Shown: positions 37,441-49,991, numbered from the stretch's first letter. The stretch: DNA of 64,000 bases from Oxyruncus cristatus (GCA_013399855.1 VXAY01006782.1:781258-845257); one strand, 5' to 3'. Made by a program: numbers and translations. Notes: generated by a model not told the origin, from the letters alone.

Positions 37441-40400
37441 GGTTGCGTGCAGCCAGTTGTTAGATCTGTTCACTCTGACCTTCAGTTAAACAGCTTCCAG
37501 ACCTGCGCTGGCTCTCACTTTGCAAGTTTGGAGCACAGATGGCACTCATGTGACATTCCCTGTGCTTCTCTGGTGGACATACCCTTCAATCAGAATGATA
37601 GATGTCAAAAACATGAAACAAATTGAAGCTCATCAGAGCATGTAGGAATAGCAAGTAGACACTATACCAAAAGCATGTAAATCATGGAAAGGCACTTCGT
37701 GCCATATGGCAGTGCTCCAATCGGGTGGGATCCCCTTACATAAGGGAACAAGGTAAGATTTAAAACAAATTGTGCCTAACATTTAGTTTTCCTTGTTTTC
37801 CCGTCATGTCCTTTTTGTTCTTGTAAGCCCCTCTTTCCTAAGAGAACGACAGCCCCACTGCTGTTTCACTGCTGTCTGTTGGCTTTCCAGGAGACCTTCT
37901 TTTCTTGGTTACGTAGATGAGCCAGTTAAGGAGTAAAAATGCCACCACACAGTTTAATGACTGACAGAGTCACTTCAGTAACGAGTCCCAGCTGCTCAGG
38001 TATGTTAGATGATAAAAAACTGTCTGGCTGAAAAGTGTTCTCACTAAGCATCTGTAGGGCCCTATTTGAATGACAGATCAGTTCATATATATCATCTTCC
38101 TGTAGGCTATTCACAGTGAGGAGAAGGGGTTAAATTCCAGGAATAGTCTGCAGTAAATAATATGCTCTACCGTAGAATCTTTTCTTCTCCATCTGTTTTT
38201 CTCCTAGTTTCTGCTAAGCACTTCTGGGCAGACTGTTTTCCCAGAGAACTTGGTTGCTATAGGCTCCTGTTGAGGAATAAAGTTCAGTCACAGTCTCCAG
38301 TGTAATGTCGAAAGGGAAAGCATTAATTAAAAGAAGAGGAAACCTAATACTTATGCCCTGTGAACAGACCTGAGGCAGTGCAGAGCTGATTCTTCTGTTT
38401 CATTTCCCCTTCATACTTGGGCATATTTGCTGAGTCAGATAGATGAAACTATGCCTACAGCAACACTCTTTAACTGTTTGGGGTTTTTTTATGTGCTGAA
38501 CACCCGTCCCCTACCTCTCCCATTGCAATTAAAACAGTAGAAGTCTCATAATACCATTTCTGTCTCTTTTTCTGAGAAAAAATTGGTTGAAATCTATTGA
38601 TATTTAATAACAGCTCTTTGGTGGGATGTGATAATTGGCTAAAGACAGATGCCCTTAAGGTATTTGATGGTTTTAAAGTAGTACATTTCAATCCAGTTCT
38701 GCTTTCTTGTTTAATAACAGCTTTCAGGCATTAAACCAGTAGGACATATTCTGGCCCAATATAGTGATCCTCATCATCCATAAAACAAGAAAGTGGACAA
38801 CAGTTTATATTCCAAAAGGAAATGAAAGAAACACTTATGGACAACTTAGGAACAACTTGTTCATTGGGAAATTCTCTCCTAACATTGAACATTTTAGCTG
38901 TTACATTATGTCCTGTGGTATAGATGCTTGTATCTCCTCCATAGAGATGCTAATACAATTGCAAAAGGGTATCAGTATCTATAGACTCATGAGCTTAAAT
39001 GAAGTCCCAGACAGTACTTTGCCTCGATGATTTTTTTTTTTTTTTCCCCAGTTCTTCACTTAAGAGATCAAATTGCTGCTTTGTTTTCAGTTTTGCTGCC
39101 AGGTTCTTTTGTCTAATAGAAGGTTTACCCGATTTAACTTTTGTAAGACATAAGTCGTCACATATTGCTTTGTTACCTTTCTTGCTGTTAAATATGTCAT
39201 CTTTTTTTCTCCTCCTCCAAAAACTTTTTTGAGCTGTTGGTACTCATGTCCCTGCTTCCAAAGCACTTTTTGTCAAGAATTTTCTTGATGCAGGGAGTCA
39301 CCACTGTGCACGGAACAGTGGGGTTTCTGTTTGTCATTATCTTTTTGTGACATCTAGACCATCTTCCAGATTTACCACCATTTATTTAGAAGTCAACAAT
39401 GTACCTAAACAGGTCAAATGCTTTGTCACAATTTGCGTTACGCTGCATTTTATGTGTTGTTCTCTAAGTTCACCCAGCTTTATGGCATGTCACCGGAGTG
39501 CCATACAGCCTCCAGTCCTAATTATCCCCTGTAACTCTGTGGAATATGCAGGGTTTACCACCTTGCAGCTCGTTTTCAGACCTCTCATGGATATTATGAA
39601 CAAACCTGCCTCACTGCAGGGCTTTGTGCAACCACTGACAATTTTTGACACATTTTAATTTGACCATCATTATTCCTCTTTAATTTCTGTCTCACAGCCA
39701 GTATTTATCCAGTGGTGGGACTTTGGCTCTGGCTTTGTGTTTCCCACTGTACCTGTAAGGCATAGAGAGGTATTAATTCCTTTGATGCCTCCTTGTCTGG
39801 CACTTAATTTTCTCTTCATATTATCTGTTCTCTTCATATGTCTGTGCAGGCCACCTGCAGCTCTTCCTGACTCCTGCAAGGTGGTAGGCTTGGCCTCTTT
39901 CCCAGGGCAAATCCTTCCCCCAGATTTTCTCTAGAAAAATCATGAATTACAGGGAGTCATATAAAATGATAACAAGAAACTGCCCTTTCCAGTAAGGGAG
40001 GAAAACTCCCCTCCACAGCAACCCAAATTACTGAACACAGTGTTATTTGAGACAATCTCATCTCTTAAGGGAGTGCAGTAGCATTGCAGTAATATCACCA
40101 TACAAATAGAAATGTTTCACAATCCAAACTCTCACTAAATAAGGGCCATTTATAATTCAGTGCTGGCCAGTCTAGCAGTAGTGGTCATTATGATGAAGCT
40201 GTTTGGGGAAAAACAGAATCACGGAAAGCTGTAGTGACTTGAAAAATATTAACAAGTTAATATTACACAGGACATAAATCATCTTAAACACCTCTGTAAC
40301 CTCTAAAACACTGTCTGTGCCTGCCCTTGGATGTAGCAGCATGGGTAGCTGCACAGGTCTGAAAGTTTGCTTCTAATTCATGCTGGCAAGGGTGATGGAA

Positions 40401-40800
40401 AGCACTCACCAGAGAGCAGAGTCTGGTTCTTGAGCTGTAGTTATTACTGAGCATATACTTAATTAATACTTAGTGGTCCTTGAGTGAGAATGAGTCTGTA
40501 ACACTTACTAGAACCCACTGCTCAGGAGCACTCTGAATCAAGATTGTGCTGTCTAAAAGCCACAGAATTCTTCTTCTTTGTAGAAGCAATTTTTGACCAG
40601 TTTTGTTTTCACACACTATCTCTAGCTGAGGCTGCAGTGCAGAAAACAAGATGTCTAACTGGAAATATTGCTTCCCTTCCCCACTGGAATTAAACATAAA
40701 TATAAAAAATGTGACATTCATTTCTACTGATGGAAGTATTTGCAAATATGTATATTTGTAAAACTTTAATTTTAGGCCTAAGTTAACCTGACATGTCTTT
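37441..40800. other. unique non-coding DNA
   Basis: Poly(T) of 15 at 39031-39045. Frames of 103 codons (39347-39658, plus) and 117 codons (40470-40823, minus) match no known family. Confidence 0.4.
39031..39045. repeat. poly(T) tract
   Basis: Run of 15 T followed by CCCC. Confidence 0.9.
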
Positions 40801-40899
40801 TTAAGGAGCTTGCCCGAGGCCACACAGTGGCTCTGTGTCAGCCAGGATTAGACCTGAGGAATTGTTGCCTTTCAGTCCACTAGACCAAGCTGCCTCTCA
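40801..40899 (-). mobile_element. ancient tRNA-derived SINE relic (MIR/CORE-SINE-like)
   Basis: Read on the minus strand, the segment begins GAGAGGCAGC, then TGGTCTAGTGGA (A-box-like, plus coordinates 40876-40887), then GGTCTAATCC (B-box-like, 40845-40854), then a GAGCCACTGTGTGGCC block and CTCGGGCAAGCTCCTTAA. This is the order in MIR and related CORE-SINEs: tRNA head with pol III boxes, 'ctgtgtgaccttgggcaagt', 'acttaacc'. Spacing from A to B box is about 21 nt, shorter than the usual 30-40, so a small deletion is likely. The CORE tail beyond 40800 is not recognisable. Not a functional tRNA gene: no cloverleaf can be drawn. Confidence 0.6.
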
Positions 40900-41036
40900 T
40901 GCTGCTGTCGGAGCTCTCCAGGCCAGATCAGATCAGTGTGATTGCTTTATTCATGGGGTTGATCTTAAAAAAACATGTATATCCTAACTGTCTGAGAAAC
41001 CAAAATGATACTTTTCTGTGCCAATAGAGGGCATAA

Positions 41037-41066
41037 CCTTTTTTTCTCTCTTTTTTTTTTTTTTTT
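41037..41066. repeat. polypyrimidine tract ending in T16
   Basis: CCTTTTTTTCTCTC followed by 16 T. Faces the A-rich tract at 41115-41150. Confidence 0.9.
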
Positions 41067-41114
41067 AAGTTTCTGAATGATGAAATTAAATCATACCTGT
41101 GCCCTATACTTTAC

Positions 41115-41150
41115 AAAAAAAAAATAAAAAAGAAAAGAAAAAATAAAAAG
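41115..41150. repeat. A-rich low-complexity tract
   Basis: A-runs broken by single T or G (A10, T, A6, G and so on). Together with the T tract about 50 bp to the left it forms an imperfect inverted pair. Confidence 0.9.
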
Positions 41151-43461
41151 CAACCCTGAGGCACTTAAAGCTCCAGGGTTGCTGGTCCACTGTATATTCT
41201 TAGCACTTCAGCTTTAGCTTTTAACAGAATTGGCTTTTGCCATTTGGCCAGCTCCAGAAGGGATGTGGGTTGCATCCAGAGCAGCAAGAAATACAAACTC
41301 AGCATAAAAGACTGCAGACTCAATTAAAGCTATTAAAACAATTAACATTGTTTCTTCATTATCATCTCAGGTGTTCCTGGACCACAAAATTTATTATCCA
41401 GAGAGTTTATTCTGTTTTTTCTCTTTGTCACGAGGGCTGTGCGAACCAGATGGTGCCTGTGTTCCTGGCTGCATCATGCTCCTAAAAGAGTTTCCAGCCA
41501 AGGGCTGGCTCCAGAATTTGAGTCCTTCCTCTTCTTTCCCCATACAGTCCAGCTTGTCTTATGCTCCAGGACAGGGCACACTGCATATAGCTTCTCTGGC
41601 TGGTGCAGGACTCACTGACTGTCCACCTGACATGTTGGATTCAGGCTGCAAAAGAGGGTTTTGCAGCTGTGCTGAAGCAGGCAGGACACCACCCTCTAAA
41701 GCCCTATACCAGCAGGAATATTGATGCCTTGCTAACTGCTGCCATTCTGGGGCTGTGAATCCATCCCAATCCAAGCACAGACTTCCCTTGCTGTGACATC
41801 CAAGGAAGGCGACTTAGGGGTCATGCCTCGTGGAGAGATTTGGGTTTATAATGGCATGACAAACAGAAAGACCAGAGATGGTTTTGTTTTTTTTTTTTTT
41901 TCCAGAGTAGTCGTGAAGTATTTGGAGCATGAGAAGAGGATACGTAGCAGAACAGAGATTTTGAAACCACCAGCTGAAGGCCTGACATTAAGGCAATTAA
42001 CAAATCAAGATAGATTATGTAGATTTCTCTGGATCTACTGGAAACTGCTGCTTATTGCAATTCTTCAAGGCCCTTTAAAATCCTGACTGTACAGAACCAG
42101 ACTAAACAGAAGACCATTGCAGTTCCTTTTGTGATGTTACAGGAAATTCTCCAGCCTTCAGATTTTTATGATATACTCACAGTAACTTCTTACCATCTGC
42201 AGGTAACAACAGTGATGCCTTGCACCATTATCATGCCTTTCATCTGTGGATACCAAAAGGTTTTCTAAACATTAACTAGTTAAGTGGAACCACTCCAGTG
42301 AGATGTACACCTCTAACTTGTGTGTTTTGATTGGCTTTCATTAATTTAAGAGCTTTGGTAAGGTTGTCAGCCTCCTTGTGCTTACAAGGCAAAGGTAATG
42401 ACAGCCAAGATGTGTTGGGTTTGGAGCCTGTGGACTATAACAGTTTAGGGAGGGGGGCTACTTTAACCAGTGCCATTTTTATACATTTTGACTGTGTTCT
42501 TAAAAACCCACTACTGACCTAAAATCTGAGTAGTCGTGTAAAAGGAGATGAATATGCACCTAGGGATGGCTGAAAGCAATACTTTTTGTAGGGGAAGGAG
42601 TATAAAAAGTCTTTATGTTGACTCAAGGTAAACCAAAACCTAACCAAACTACTCCCACAGCAAACACAAACCCTTTGGTTGTCTGTGGTGGTGTTCCAGT
42701 AAGCCCCTGAAAGTTGAGATTACTTTTGAAGTTTTTATCATCCTTGTAATAGGTTTGCTTCTTACTTAAGGAAGGAAAAAAACTTTTCTGGGAAAAACAT
42801 TCTATTCTTAGTTGTTTTTTTTTTTTAATACATATTTCTATCTGAGAAACTCAGTGAAATCCTTTTGGCCAGTTTAAAGGGACTCACTGGGAATATGAGT
42901 TTGGGTGCTGCTTGTACTCAGCTTAATTGTATCCATCCTCTCTCAGAGTTGAGATGAAGAAACCTCTCTCATTACAATTCAGCCTTTACTGAAGCCAGGC
43001 TTCTCAGGAGAAGGAAGGAAAGAAAACACCTCCCAGGAGAGACTGGGCATCTGGCAGAGACCAGCCCAGATAACTCAGAAGTGTCTGATCTGTTCAACTG
43101 GGACTGCAACCAGGGCTTACACTCCTGTGACATAGCTTTTCCTTTGCTATGATCTGATGAATTCTTTAGGCAAAGCCCACGAGGTTCCATCATCAGCAGT
43201 GTGATACTAACTTGCTAGGGAGGGTATTTGAAATTCTTTGATGCCCTTGTTTTGCAATGAGCTCTACACAGACAAGATCGAAAAGAAAAAAATGTACCAG
43301 CTCTTAGGCCAAGCGACATGAAGCTCACAGTGGGATTGCAGCTGCCCTTTCTCTCCTTTATGCAGCTGCCAACTGCACTGTAATGGAGGTACTGCCTGAT
43401 TCTGCGATGAACTTTGTAAGGCCAGCACCTTTACAGAGGTAGTCCAGAAGAGGTGGCCAGA
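41151..43461. other. non-coding DNA, moderately GC-richer
   Basis: No gene or repeat is identified. Two overlapping plus frames (41237-41485 and 41371-41724, 82 and 117 codons) and a plus frame at 41793-42086 match nothing known. A poly(T) of 15 lies at 41887-41901. Confidence 0.38.
41887..41901. repeat. poly(T) tract
   Basis: Run of 15 T. Confidence 0.9.
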
Positions 43462-43605
43462 CAGAATCATAGAATCATAGAATCAATTGAGTTGGAAAAG
43501 ACCTCCGAGATCATCAAGTCCAACCCTTGATCCAACACTGCCGTTGTTACTAGATCATGGCACTAAGTGCCATATCCAGTCTCATCTTAAAAAACCCCAG
43601 AGTAA
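43462..43605 (-). mobile_element. CR1 LINE 3'-end fragment
   Basis: Begins with three copies of the CR1 terminal repeat (CAGAATCATAGAATCATAGA...), then GTTGGAAAAGACCTCCGAGA, TCATCAAGTCCAACCCTTGA, ACTAGATCATGGCACTAAGT and GCCA...CCAGTCTCATCTTAAA. This is the CR1 3' region in reverse complement, so the element is on the minus strand with an intact 3' terminus. The CTTGATCCAACAC and ACTAGATCATGGCACTAAG phrases mark a different CR1 subtype from the copies at 21.1 and 37.3 kb. 5'-truncated and non-coding. Confidence 0.88.
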
Positions 43606-43834
43606 CTATCTGTTCAAGTGTAACTGTCTGTCAAAGTCCTTGGCATTCGTTGGTTGGAGTTGTTTTTTAAGAACGCACAAGGCCAGTAACAGACATGTTT
43701 AGGAGATAGTGCAAGACCTTGAGGGAAAGAACTGTGAATATGCATAGAGAGCAACATTAAAATTCAGTCACACTCAACAGTGAAATATCCTGATATAAAT
43801 CCAGGTCATGTTAATTTGAATCAATATACTTCCT
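43606..43834. other. unique sequence between CR1 and ancient repeat
   Basis: Nothing recognised. Confidence 0.4.
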
Positions 43835-43914
43835 GTACTTTTAAGCATGCAAAGAATAGCATTGACTTCAGTGGGACAGTTTGAATCCTTAATGTTAAAG
43901 ATGTGTTAGAATCC
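43835..43914. repeat. relic of ancient palindromic amniote repeat (type A)
   Basis: ACTTTTAAGCATGC, then CATTGACTTCAGTGGGAC, then CCTTAATGTTAAAGATGTGT: left arm, centre and right arm of the type-A element in correct order. Best-preserved centre among the three copies in the window. Confidence 0.6.
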
Positions 43915-46439
43915 ATGGGAGAAAGGAGACTAAGTATGTATGTGATCATCTCACTTTCTCCATACCAATATTGCTTTAATATTGAAAGAAAACAGTGGAT
44001 ACTACCTGGCCACTGTATGTCCCTAAGGGAGAGAAGTTACAAGTCTTACAAGTCCCATCTTTAAAAAAAAAAGTAAAAAATAATCTGCTGTACATTTACT
44101 GTGTAAAGTCATCACAAGAACATCTTTAGCACCATAATAAACACTGCAGTCAAAGTGAATATACAGCTTAGCAGAAGTGTGTATATAATTAGCAGTTCCA
44201 TGTTTAATTGTTATCATGCCTCAAGATCTCATATCATTTCAAAGAAGACACAGGTGGCTGTCAAGGTAAATGCACGATAAAATGCTTGTGTGTTGTGATT
44301 TTCTCACATGAACTTTAAAATCAGTGTTAGATGTGTTTTCAGTGAGTAATGCATGGATCTTCTTCCCTTAAAATACTCTCCACAGAACTGGTTGGAGTTT
44401 CTGACTGATCCTGCTGGGGCTGGAAACTCTCTTGTGCCCTCTGACAGTTGTTCATCTCACAATTGCAGATATTAGCATTGACCCACAGACCCTGCTTGAG
44501 CCTCCATGCTAACTGAGGACATTTCAGCAAGGGCAGGCTCACACAGAGTCCCACTGGTGTTTCTCAGGAGCAAGGAAAAGGCTTTAAGGAGGGCTCTTAC
44601 CCTCTTGCTGCACTCAGCTGGAGTTGTGCTGAGCTGCTCACCATTACTTTGAAAAGCAGAGAGCAGAGGGTGGCCATCAATCTCAGATCAGAGCCAGACA
44701 GTCCCCCCTCAGCAGCTGTTGCCAGCTTCAGAAGGATTCTTACATTTCTCTTGAACTCTTCTTTTTGTCTCTTTTCCTCGTCTTTTTTTTTTTTTGCATT
44801 CATCGATTACAATCCTCAATATCCTACTGATAACAACAGGATGAGTGTAAGGGAAGATAATGTTTTACATAGGTAGTTTGTATTTTAATTATTGTTTGTA
44901 AATTCAGATACCTTTAACACACATACAGTGCACGTACAGTTCTTGCTGTAACTGCAACATAGCTTGCTGCTCATGAAAATTTATAGACTCTTTCAATCTT
45001 TAGAGACAATCCCAACAACAGTTTTCAATATACCAGAAACATCACACTCTTGAAGGAGGAGGGAGGGTCACAACAAATTTCTTCAGTGCTATATTATGCT
45101 TCATCCCAAGTGTTGGCTAGCTTTTATATTTTTAATTTAGAAATGAAAGGAAATGCTTATCATTTCTGTATCATCTGATAAACTACTGTACCGTAGGGCA
45201 AGTCTTATTTCAACACTGTAAACAGGCATTGAAGCTCTTGAAGAATTACCACTGTTGCTGGTTGATGAATATTCAGTTTACCTATTTTCTTCTCTGTGAA
45301 TTTATTTTGGAATAAAAGGCAAGCCATAAAGAGACTAAATGAAGTATTTCTCCACTCAAAGTCTTTCTGCAGTTCTCTTCTCCCACTCTGCATACACAAT
45401 GAATTTGGGAAAGGAATCCAAATTTTTGTCCAAGAACAAGCCTCAAGTGTTGTGATGCTCCTCAGCATCACCTGTCGCTCAGCTTGTGTGGAGTGCTGAG
45501 ACCATTGCTCAGGCAAGCACTTTGCAGGCAGGCAGTGCATGCCTCGTGCAGGTTGCTGCCCTGACAGGATCTGGGCAGCTGAGCATTGGCCCAGGTAGGA
45601 AGCACCTCAGAGCTGTAGAGGGATCCAGGTACAAAGAGGCTGGGAGGGTGGGGAAAGCAGGTGGATTGCTTCCTCTGCATGAGTGTGGAGGATGGGAAAC
45701 TGGTTGGGGTGGGATGATATGAGCAAAGAGGTGAGGTCTCACGTTGTGTATATGAGGGGTTGAAGCATGTGTGCAGGGGGTCCCAGAGCTGCACTAGGTA
45801 TTTGTTGCACCTGGTAGCACTGGGTGCACTAGATGCACTGGGTGGTTTGCAGGCCATGTAGATGTCTGTCAGGAAATTCATTGCTGCTGTTTGAGGGCCG
45901 GATGTTCAAAAATGTACTTTCAGAGGCAGTAGATTTGAGGTCAAATAATGACATGACAGTGACCTTCTGGGAAACTGAAAGCTTTCCACAGAGGTATCTA
46001 ACTTAACTATTCTCCCTATATAATATTAAAAAAAAAAATCTAAACAAAACCAAAACCAAAAAGTAAAATAAAAAACCTGCCACGTACATACTCACAAGCC
46101 ATGATTTTGCTAAGTGAGAGCACTACTTGCAGTAGAAACTCACTCTCAGCCACCTTTCCAAGTGCTGCCATCATTTAGTGTAAATGGCTTCATAACAGCT
46201 TGGAACAAAAAGGATTTCAACTCAGAGATTTGTCATTCAGAGCAAATCCAGAGAGAAGTCAAGTGACTATGATATGTGAATCACATTGAATTTGGTTGAC
46301 TACAGGATATAATTACCTTCATTTATTGTGTTTATGAACAATTCTTTGTATGAAAAGCTGGTTTTTCAGTTTTTAAAATACTTTGGTGGACACAGATTGA
46401 GATAAATTCCAACAGAGTGAGAGAAATGCATCCTTGCAC
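43915..46439. other. non-coding DNA with a GC-richer patch
   Basis: No gene recognised. 45460-45890 is noticeably GC-richer than its surroundings but is not a CpG island. It contains a 9-bp tandem repeat near 45817-45843. Frames of 111 and 137 codons on the minus strand (45205-45540 and 45468-45881) have no known relatives. The lysine-rich minus frame at 44597-44803 begins in a poly(T) tract and is likely an artefact of low complexity. Confidence 0.38.
45817..45843. repeat. 9-bp tandem repeat, three units
   Basis: CACTGGGTG, CACTAGATG, CACTGGGTG in a row: outer units identical, middle with three substitutions. Confidence 0.85.
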
Positions 46440-46640
46440 CTGTTTCTCTATCATTAATTGTATTAAGTAGTTCAGAACAATTAAGCTTTGTATTCATACA
46501 GTTTGTGTTTAAAGCAAATGCCAAAGACAAGATAAAGAAATGTTATTAATGCAAATAATTACATGGACCACCTTTCTCTGAGTGGTTTCAGCATCACATT
46601 TTCTGCCTGTGTCATGTCTAATTGTTAAACAAGGGGCACA
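46440..46640. promoter_or_regulatory. candidate enhancer-like element with octamer and homeodomain sites
   Basis: A perfect POU octamer ATGCAAAT at 46549-46556 lies inside TTATTAATGCAAATAATTAC, with further TAATT/ATTAA cores at CATTAATTGTATTAAG (near 46453), GAACAATTAAGC (near 46476) and TCTAATTGTTAAAC (near 46617). No repeat or coding pattern. The combination is common in neural developmental enhancers, but function is inferred only. Confidence 0.3.
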
Positions 46641-49165
46641 GTTTTAGATTAGTGACTGAATAGCCTTCAGTAGTTAATATTTACCTTATAAAAGACAGGA
46701 AAAAGTAAGTCTGTCTTTTCACTGCCTCATTGCTTTTTCGTCCTTTTGCCTTCTTATCCTTGGTGCCTAAAGGCTGTATTTCCAGAGGGAGAAAAACTTT
46801 TAGTATTTCTCACTTTTCATCAGTGATGTTGTTTCAAAGGTTAGAGGAAGTGAGAAGATTTGCATAAAACAATCCTTAAAGAAGTAATGTAGAAAAGTGA
46901 CTCACTCCCTTCTCCCAGACTCTCTTGGTATAGTAAAATTTGAGAACTCCTTAAGTTTTTTTTCTGGCAGTGCAGAACAACAATTTGAGGAGAGGCAAAC
47001 ACTCGGTCTGTTGCAGACAAACATTGAAAGAATAAAGCATATGAGCATCTGGCTGTTTCATACAGTCAGTATCAGGGAACTCTTTAATCAGCCCTACATT
47101 CTGCAGCTATACTGCCCAGGGGTTTCCCATAGCATGTTAGAAGTGGACAATATTTGCCCTTGGATACATGCTTAATGTTTGAAAACTAGAGAAATGTTTC
47201 CCTTTTTCAAAAGGCTGGTGTGCTGACTTGGTTTGGGACTGCCCCAGGAGCTCCACATCTACAAGATGAGCTTTTCTTTCTGTGAATACAAAGATGAGCT
47301 GCCATGGAGTGTAGCAGTCAGGGGTTTTTTTTCTTCTGATAGGAGGACTCTCAGGTTAGGACACAACGCCAGATGCACCAAATCTGGCTGTGAGGGTCTA
47401 CAGCTGCATCGTTCAGAAGTTTAAAGGAAAGCACCTATTTCCAATAAACTTTTCTCTTGATCCTGGGCATTAGTTGTTGGACTCCATGTTTATTTAACCG
47501 CAGAGACAGTCATTAACATTTTAAACATCTGTGTCAACTAGGAACAGCCAGGAAACCCTAACTGCCTGTGGGCAGCAGAGAAGCAAGCGTATTGGTGATT
47601 GCCATGTTTCTGGATGCATTTCTCTTGCTTTCCATCCATGAAACCATGACCAGAAATGTCTTCTGCAAAAATAAGCCTGCCTCTGTCCAGAATATGTCTC
47701 GCTTCACACACAGAGATGACAAATGAACAAATGCTGTGAGACCTGGTATTTCAGCAAATGGGGATGAAGAGAAGTGTTGACATGCTCTGGTATCCACAGG
47801 CTCCAGTTTCGTGGTTCCCATTTCTATCAGCCAGTGTGAAGGATATCATCCAGCTCCTGGAGTCTTCATTAATGTCTTCTGCACTGGGCAGCAGGAGGCA
47901 GTGAGGAAGTGAAAGACCTAAATGCTGGCTTGTATGTTTTTGCTACAGAAGATGCAGTTTCTTAACTTGCACCAGCAGCTTTTAGAAAAATGCAGACCAG
48001 CACACAGATAAAGCCAGCCTATTTCCACCCCCCCGCCCTTTTTTTTAAAGTGCCATCCACCCCCCTTGAAAAGCCCTCCCTTAGTGCACTGTGCCTGCCT
48101 AGTTGTATTCTGCAGACAAACCAGCAGTTTTCTTTGAGAAAACAAAACAGCATTGTGTTACTGCCACCCCGAAGGCCTGGCTTCACAGATTCATAGTAAA
48201 GAGAGGGTGTAGGATTAAGGAGAAGGAAGAGCAGGAGATGCAGAGGACAACAGTCTGAAAAGATTTGGCTCAGGTGGCCTTGTGCTAACTCCCACAATTT
48301 CAGCTGCGGTGCCACTTGTACCCATGCGAGCCCTCCTTTTCAGTCAGATGTGATCAGGGACAATGCAGCAAAGGCATCTCTTTGCTCCTGGTAGTTTTCT
48401 GGGTACCCTCGTGCTGTGTCCAGATGTCTACTTGTCATGAAACAAGAAGCAGAGGCATTTGGACTGCAAGCCTGACTTCAAGTCCATGTGGTCCACTGCA
48501 GCTGAAGGATGCCCCTTCTCTGTTGGGGTCTGGCGCAGTGCTCCTGCTCATTGTGAGTTGTCTCCTCTTCCTTGCCAAGAAGGGAAGAGCTTTGAAGCTG
48601 AACTGAGTTCACATCACATAATGGTTAGCCTTTCTCTTCTCATTCACATCCCCTCTGCTATCCATTTTTTTAAGCTTTTGCATTTATGTTCCTAAGTATT
48701 TTAGCAAGTGAATTGTGCCATTTAATTCAGCACATCATTCCTCTTTGTGGTGCACACTCTTCAGTAATACAGTGGCATTATAAATTATTCCATTTTGCAA
48801 GCTTTCAGTCTAAATCAAATAATGTATGATATCTTTAAAGACATTTTTATTGCAGTTCTTACAACATATGAATATGATAGTTTTCACACACTGGAAACCA
48901 ACCCCACTTATTTGTTTTGCTTTGATTTGATTTGATAGCGAGTATACAAATAATTATATTTCTCCCTTTTGTCTGTCATTATTCCTGGAGCCCAAATGAA
49001 GCTTGCTTCTACACAAAGAAGGTAATGAAAAGAATGTCACCTCTTGAAAGACATTTTGTCTGTTTCCTGCTTGAGAGATAATTGAATGCAGAAATCTTGA
49101 CAGACAAGCTTATGGATCTGGCCCATTACCTTTAAGTACTTTGCTTTGCTTAACACTTTCACTTT
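46641..49165. other. unique non-coding DNA
   Basis: No gene or transposon recognised. Small (TTTGA)3 run at 48921-48936. Overlapping frames on both strands near 47918-48695 (up to 98 codons) match nothing. Confidence 0.4.
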
Positions 49166-49270
49166 GGGGTTTTGTTCGTTCTTTCTTCTTTCATTTTTTT
49201 GTTGGTTGGTTGAGTTTTTTTTTTGGTTTTAGGTTTTTTTGTTTGGTTTGATTTGGTTTGTTGGGTTATT
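49166..49270. repeat. T/G-rich low-complexity tract
   Basis: Long stretch with T runs and GGTT/GTTT units (GTTGGTTGGTTGAG, GTTTGGTTTGATTTGGTTTG). Its complement gives an artefactual Lys/Thr-rich frame at 49159-49506. Confidence 0.85.
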
Positions 49271-49362
49271 TTTAATGGTGAATAAATCCTATAAGGCTTG
49301 GCAGCTTTCATAGAATATTTTGGCGTTGTAGAATTTGGCATAGATGTGAGTGACTGTGAACA

Positions 49363-49382
49363 TTTGTTTGTTTGTTTGTTTG
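49363..49382. repeat. (TTTG)5 microsatellite
   Basis: Five perfect TTTG units followed by TTTC. Confidence 0.92.
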
Positions 49383-49960
49383 TTTCTAATGACAAACACT
49401 GCATGGCAGAGCTGGTAATTTTTTGTGGCTCCATCCTGATCAACAAAACAACTGAATTTCTGAATGGACTGTCTTTCAGCTTGAAACAGTGCTTTCTCAT
49501 TGGCAATATTAAGAGTGGGCATGAACTAAATGAAAAGTTACATTAGATTGTTATTCCCATCAGACTTACCTCTGGTGTCTGAACATCGATTTTATGGCAA
49601 AGAGTAAACCTCAATGCCATCAGGTGATTAATGTTCCATTCCCAATTTGCATGCATGGATAGTATCTACCCAAAGGTCAGAACAGAGGAGCGAGGTGAGC
49701 GATGCAAGTACCTCTTCCTCAGCTTGATACCAAAGAGAAAGAGATGGAGAAAGAAAGCATCCAAAGATTCATGCCCAGGGGAAGGGATCAAAAAAGTCAT
49801 TTTGAGCTCCATGATGTATATGTTTCTTTTAATCAGTCATGATAATAACCAAATCTACATAGCAGCAAAAACGAAGGTTTGCCTACTTCTGCTTATTCAG
49901 CATTTACCAAAGTTAGCTTATCTCAAAAGACTGGGTTTTGATTTGTGATAGGCTTTCTGG

Positions 49961-49991
49961 TGCTGTTGTTTTCTCTTGCTGTTGTTTTCTG
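49961..49991. repeat. 16-bp tandem duplication
   Basis: TGCTGTTGTTTTCTCT is followed directly by TGCTGTTGTTTTCTG. Confidence 0.92.

Noticed and set aside
40845..40887. Possible tRNA gene on the minus strand (A- and B-box-like motifs)
   Set aside because: No acceptor stem or cloverleaf can be formed, and the flank matches a MIR-like SINE, not a tRNA.
44597..44803. Lysine/glutamate-rich minus-strand frame
   Set aside because: The basic start is translated from the complement of a poly(T)/CTT tract, and the remainder has no homology.
45620..45725. G-quadruplex candidate
   Set aside because: Only three close G-runs (45643-45654). The next runs are too far away for a standard quadruplex.
45468..45881. 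137-codon minus-strand frame in a GC-richer patch
   Set aside because: GC-richer DNA has fewer stop codons. The peptide is rich in Pro, Ser and Cys without a domain pattern, and overlapping frames on both strands are equally open.
49159..49506. 115-codon Lys/Thr/Asn-rich minus-strand frame
   Set aside because: Produced by reading the T/G-rich low-complexity tract and the TTTG microsatellite in reverse.
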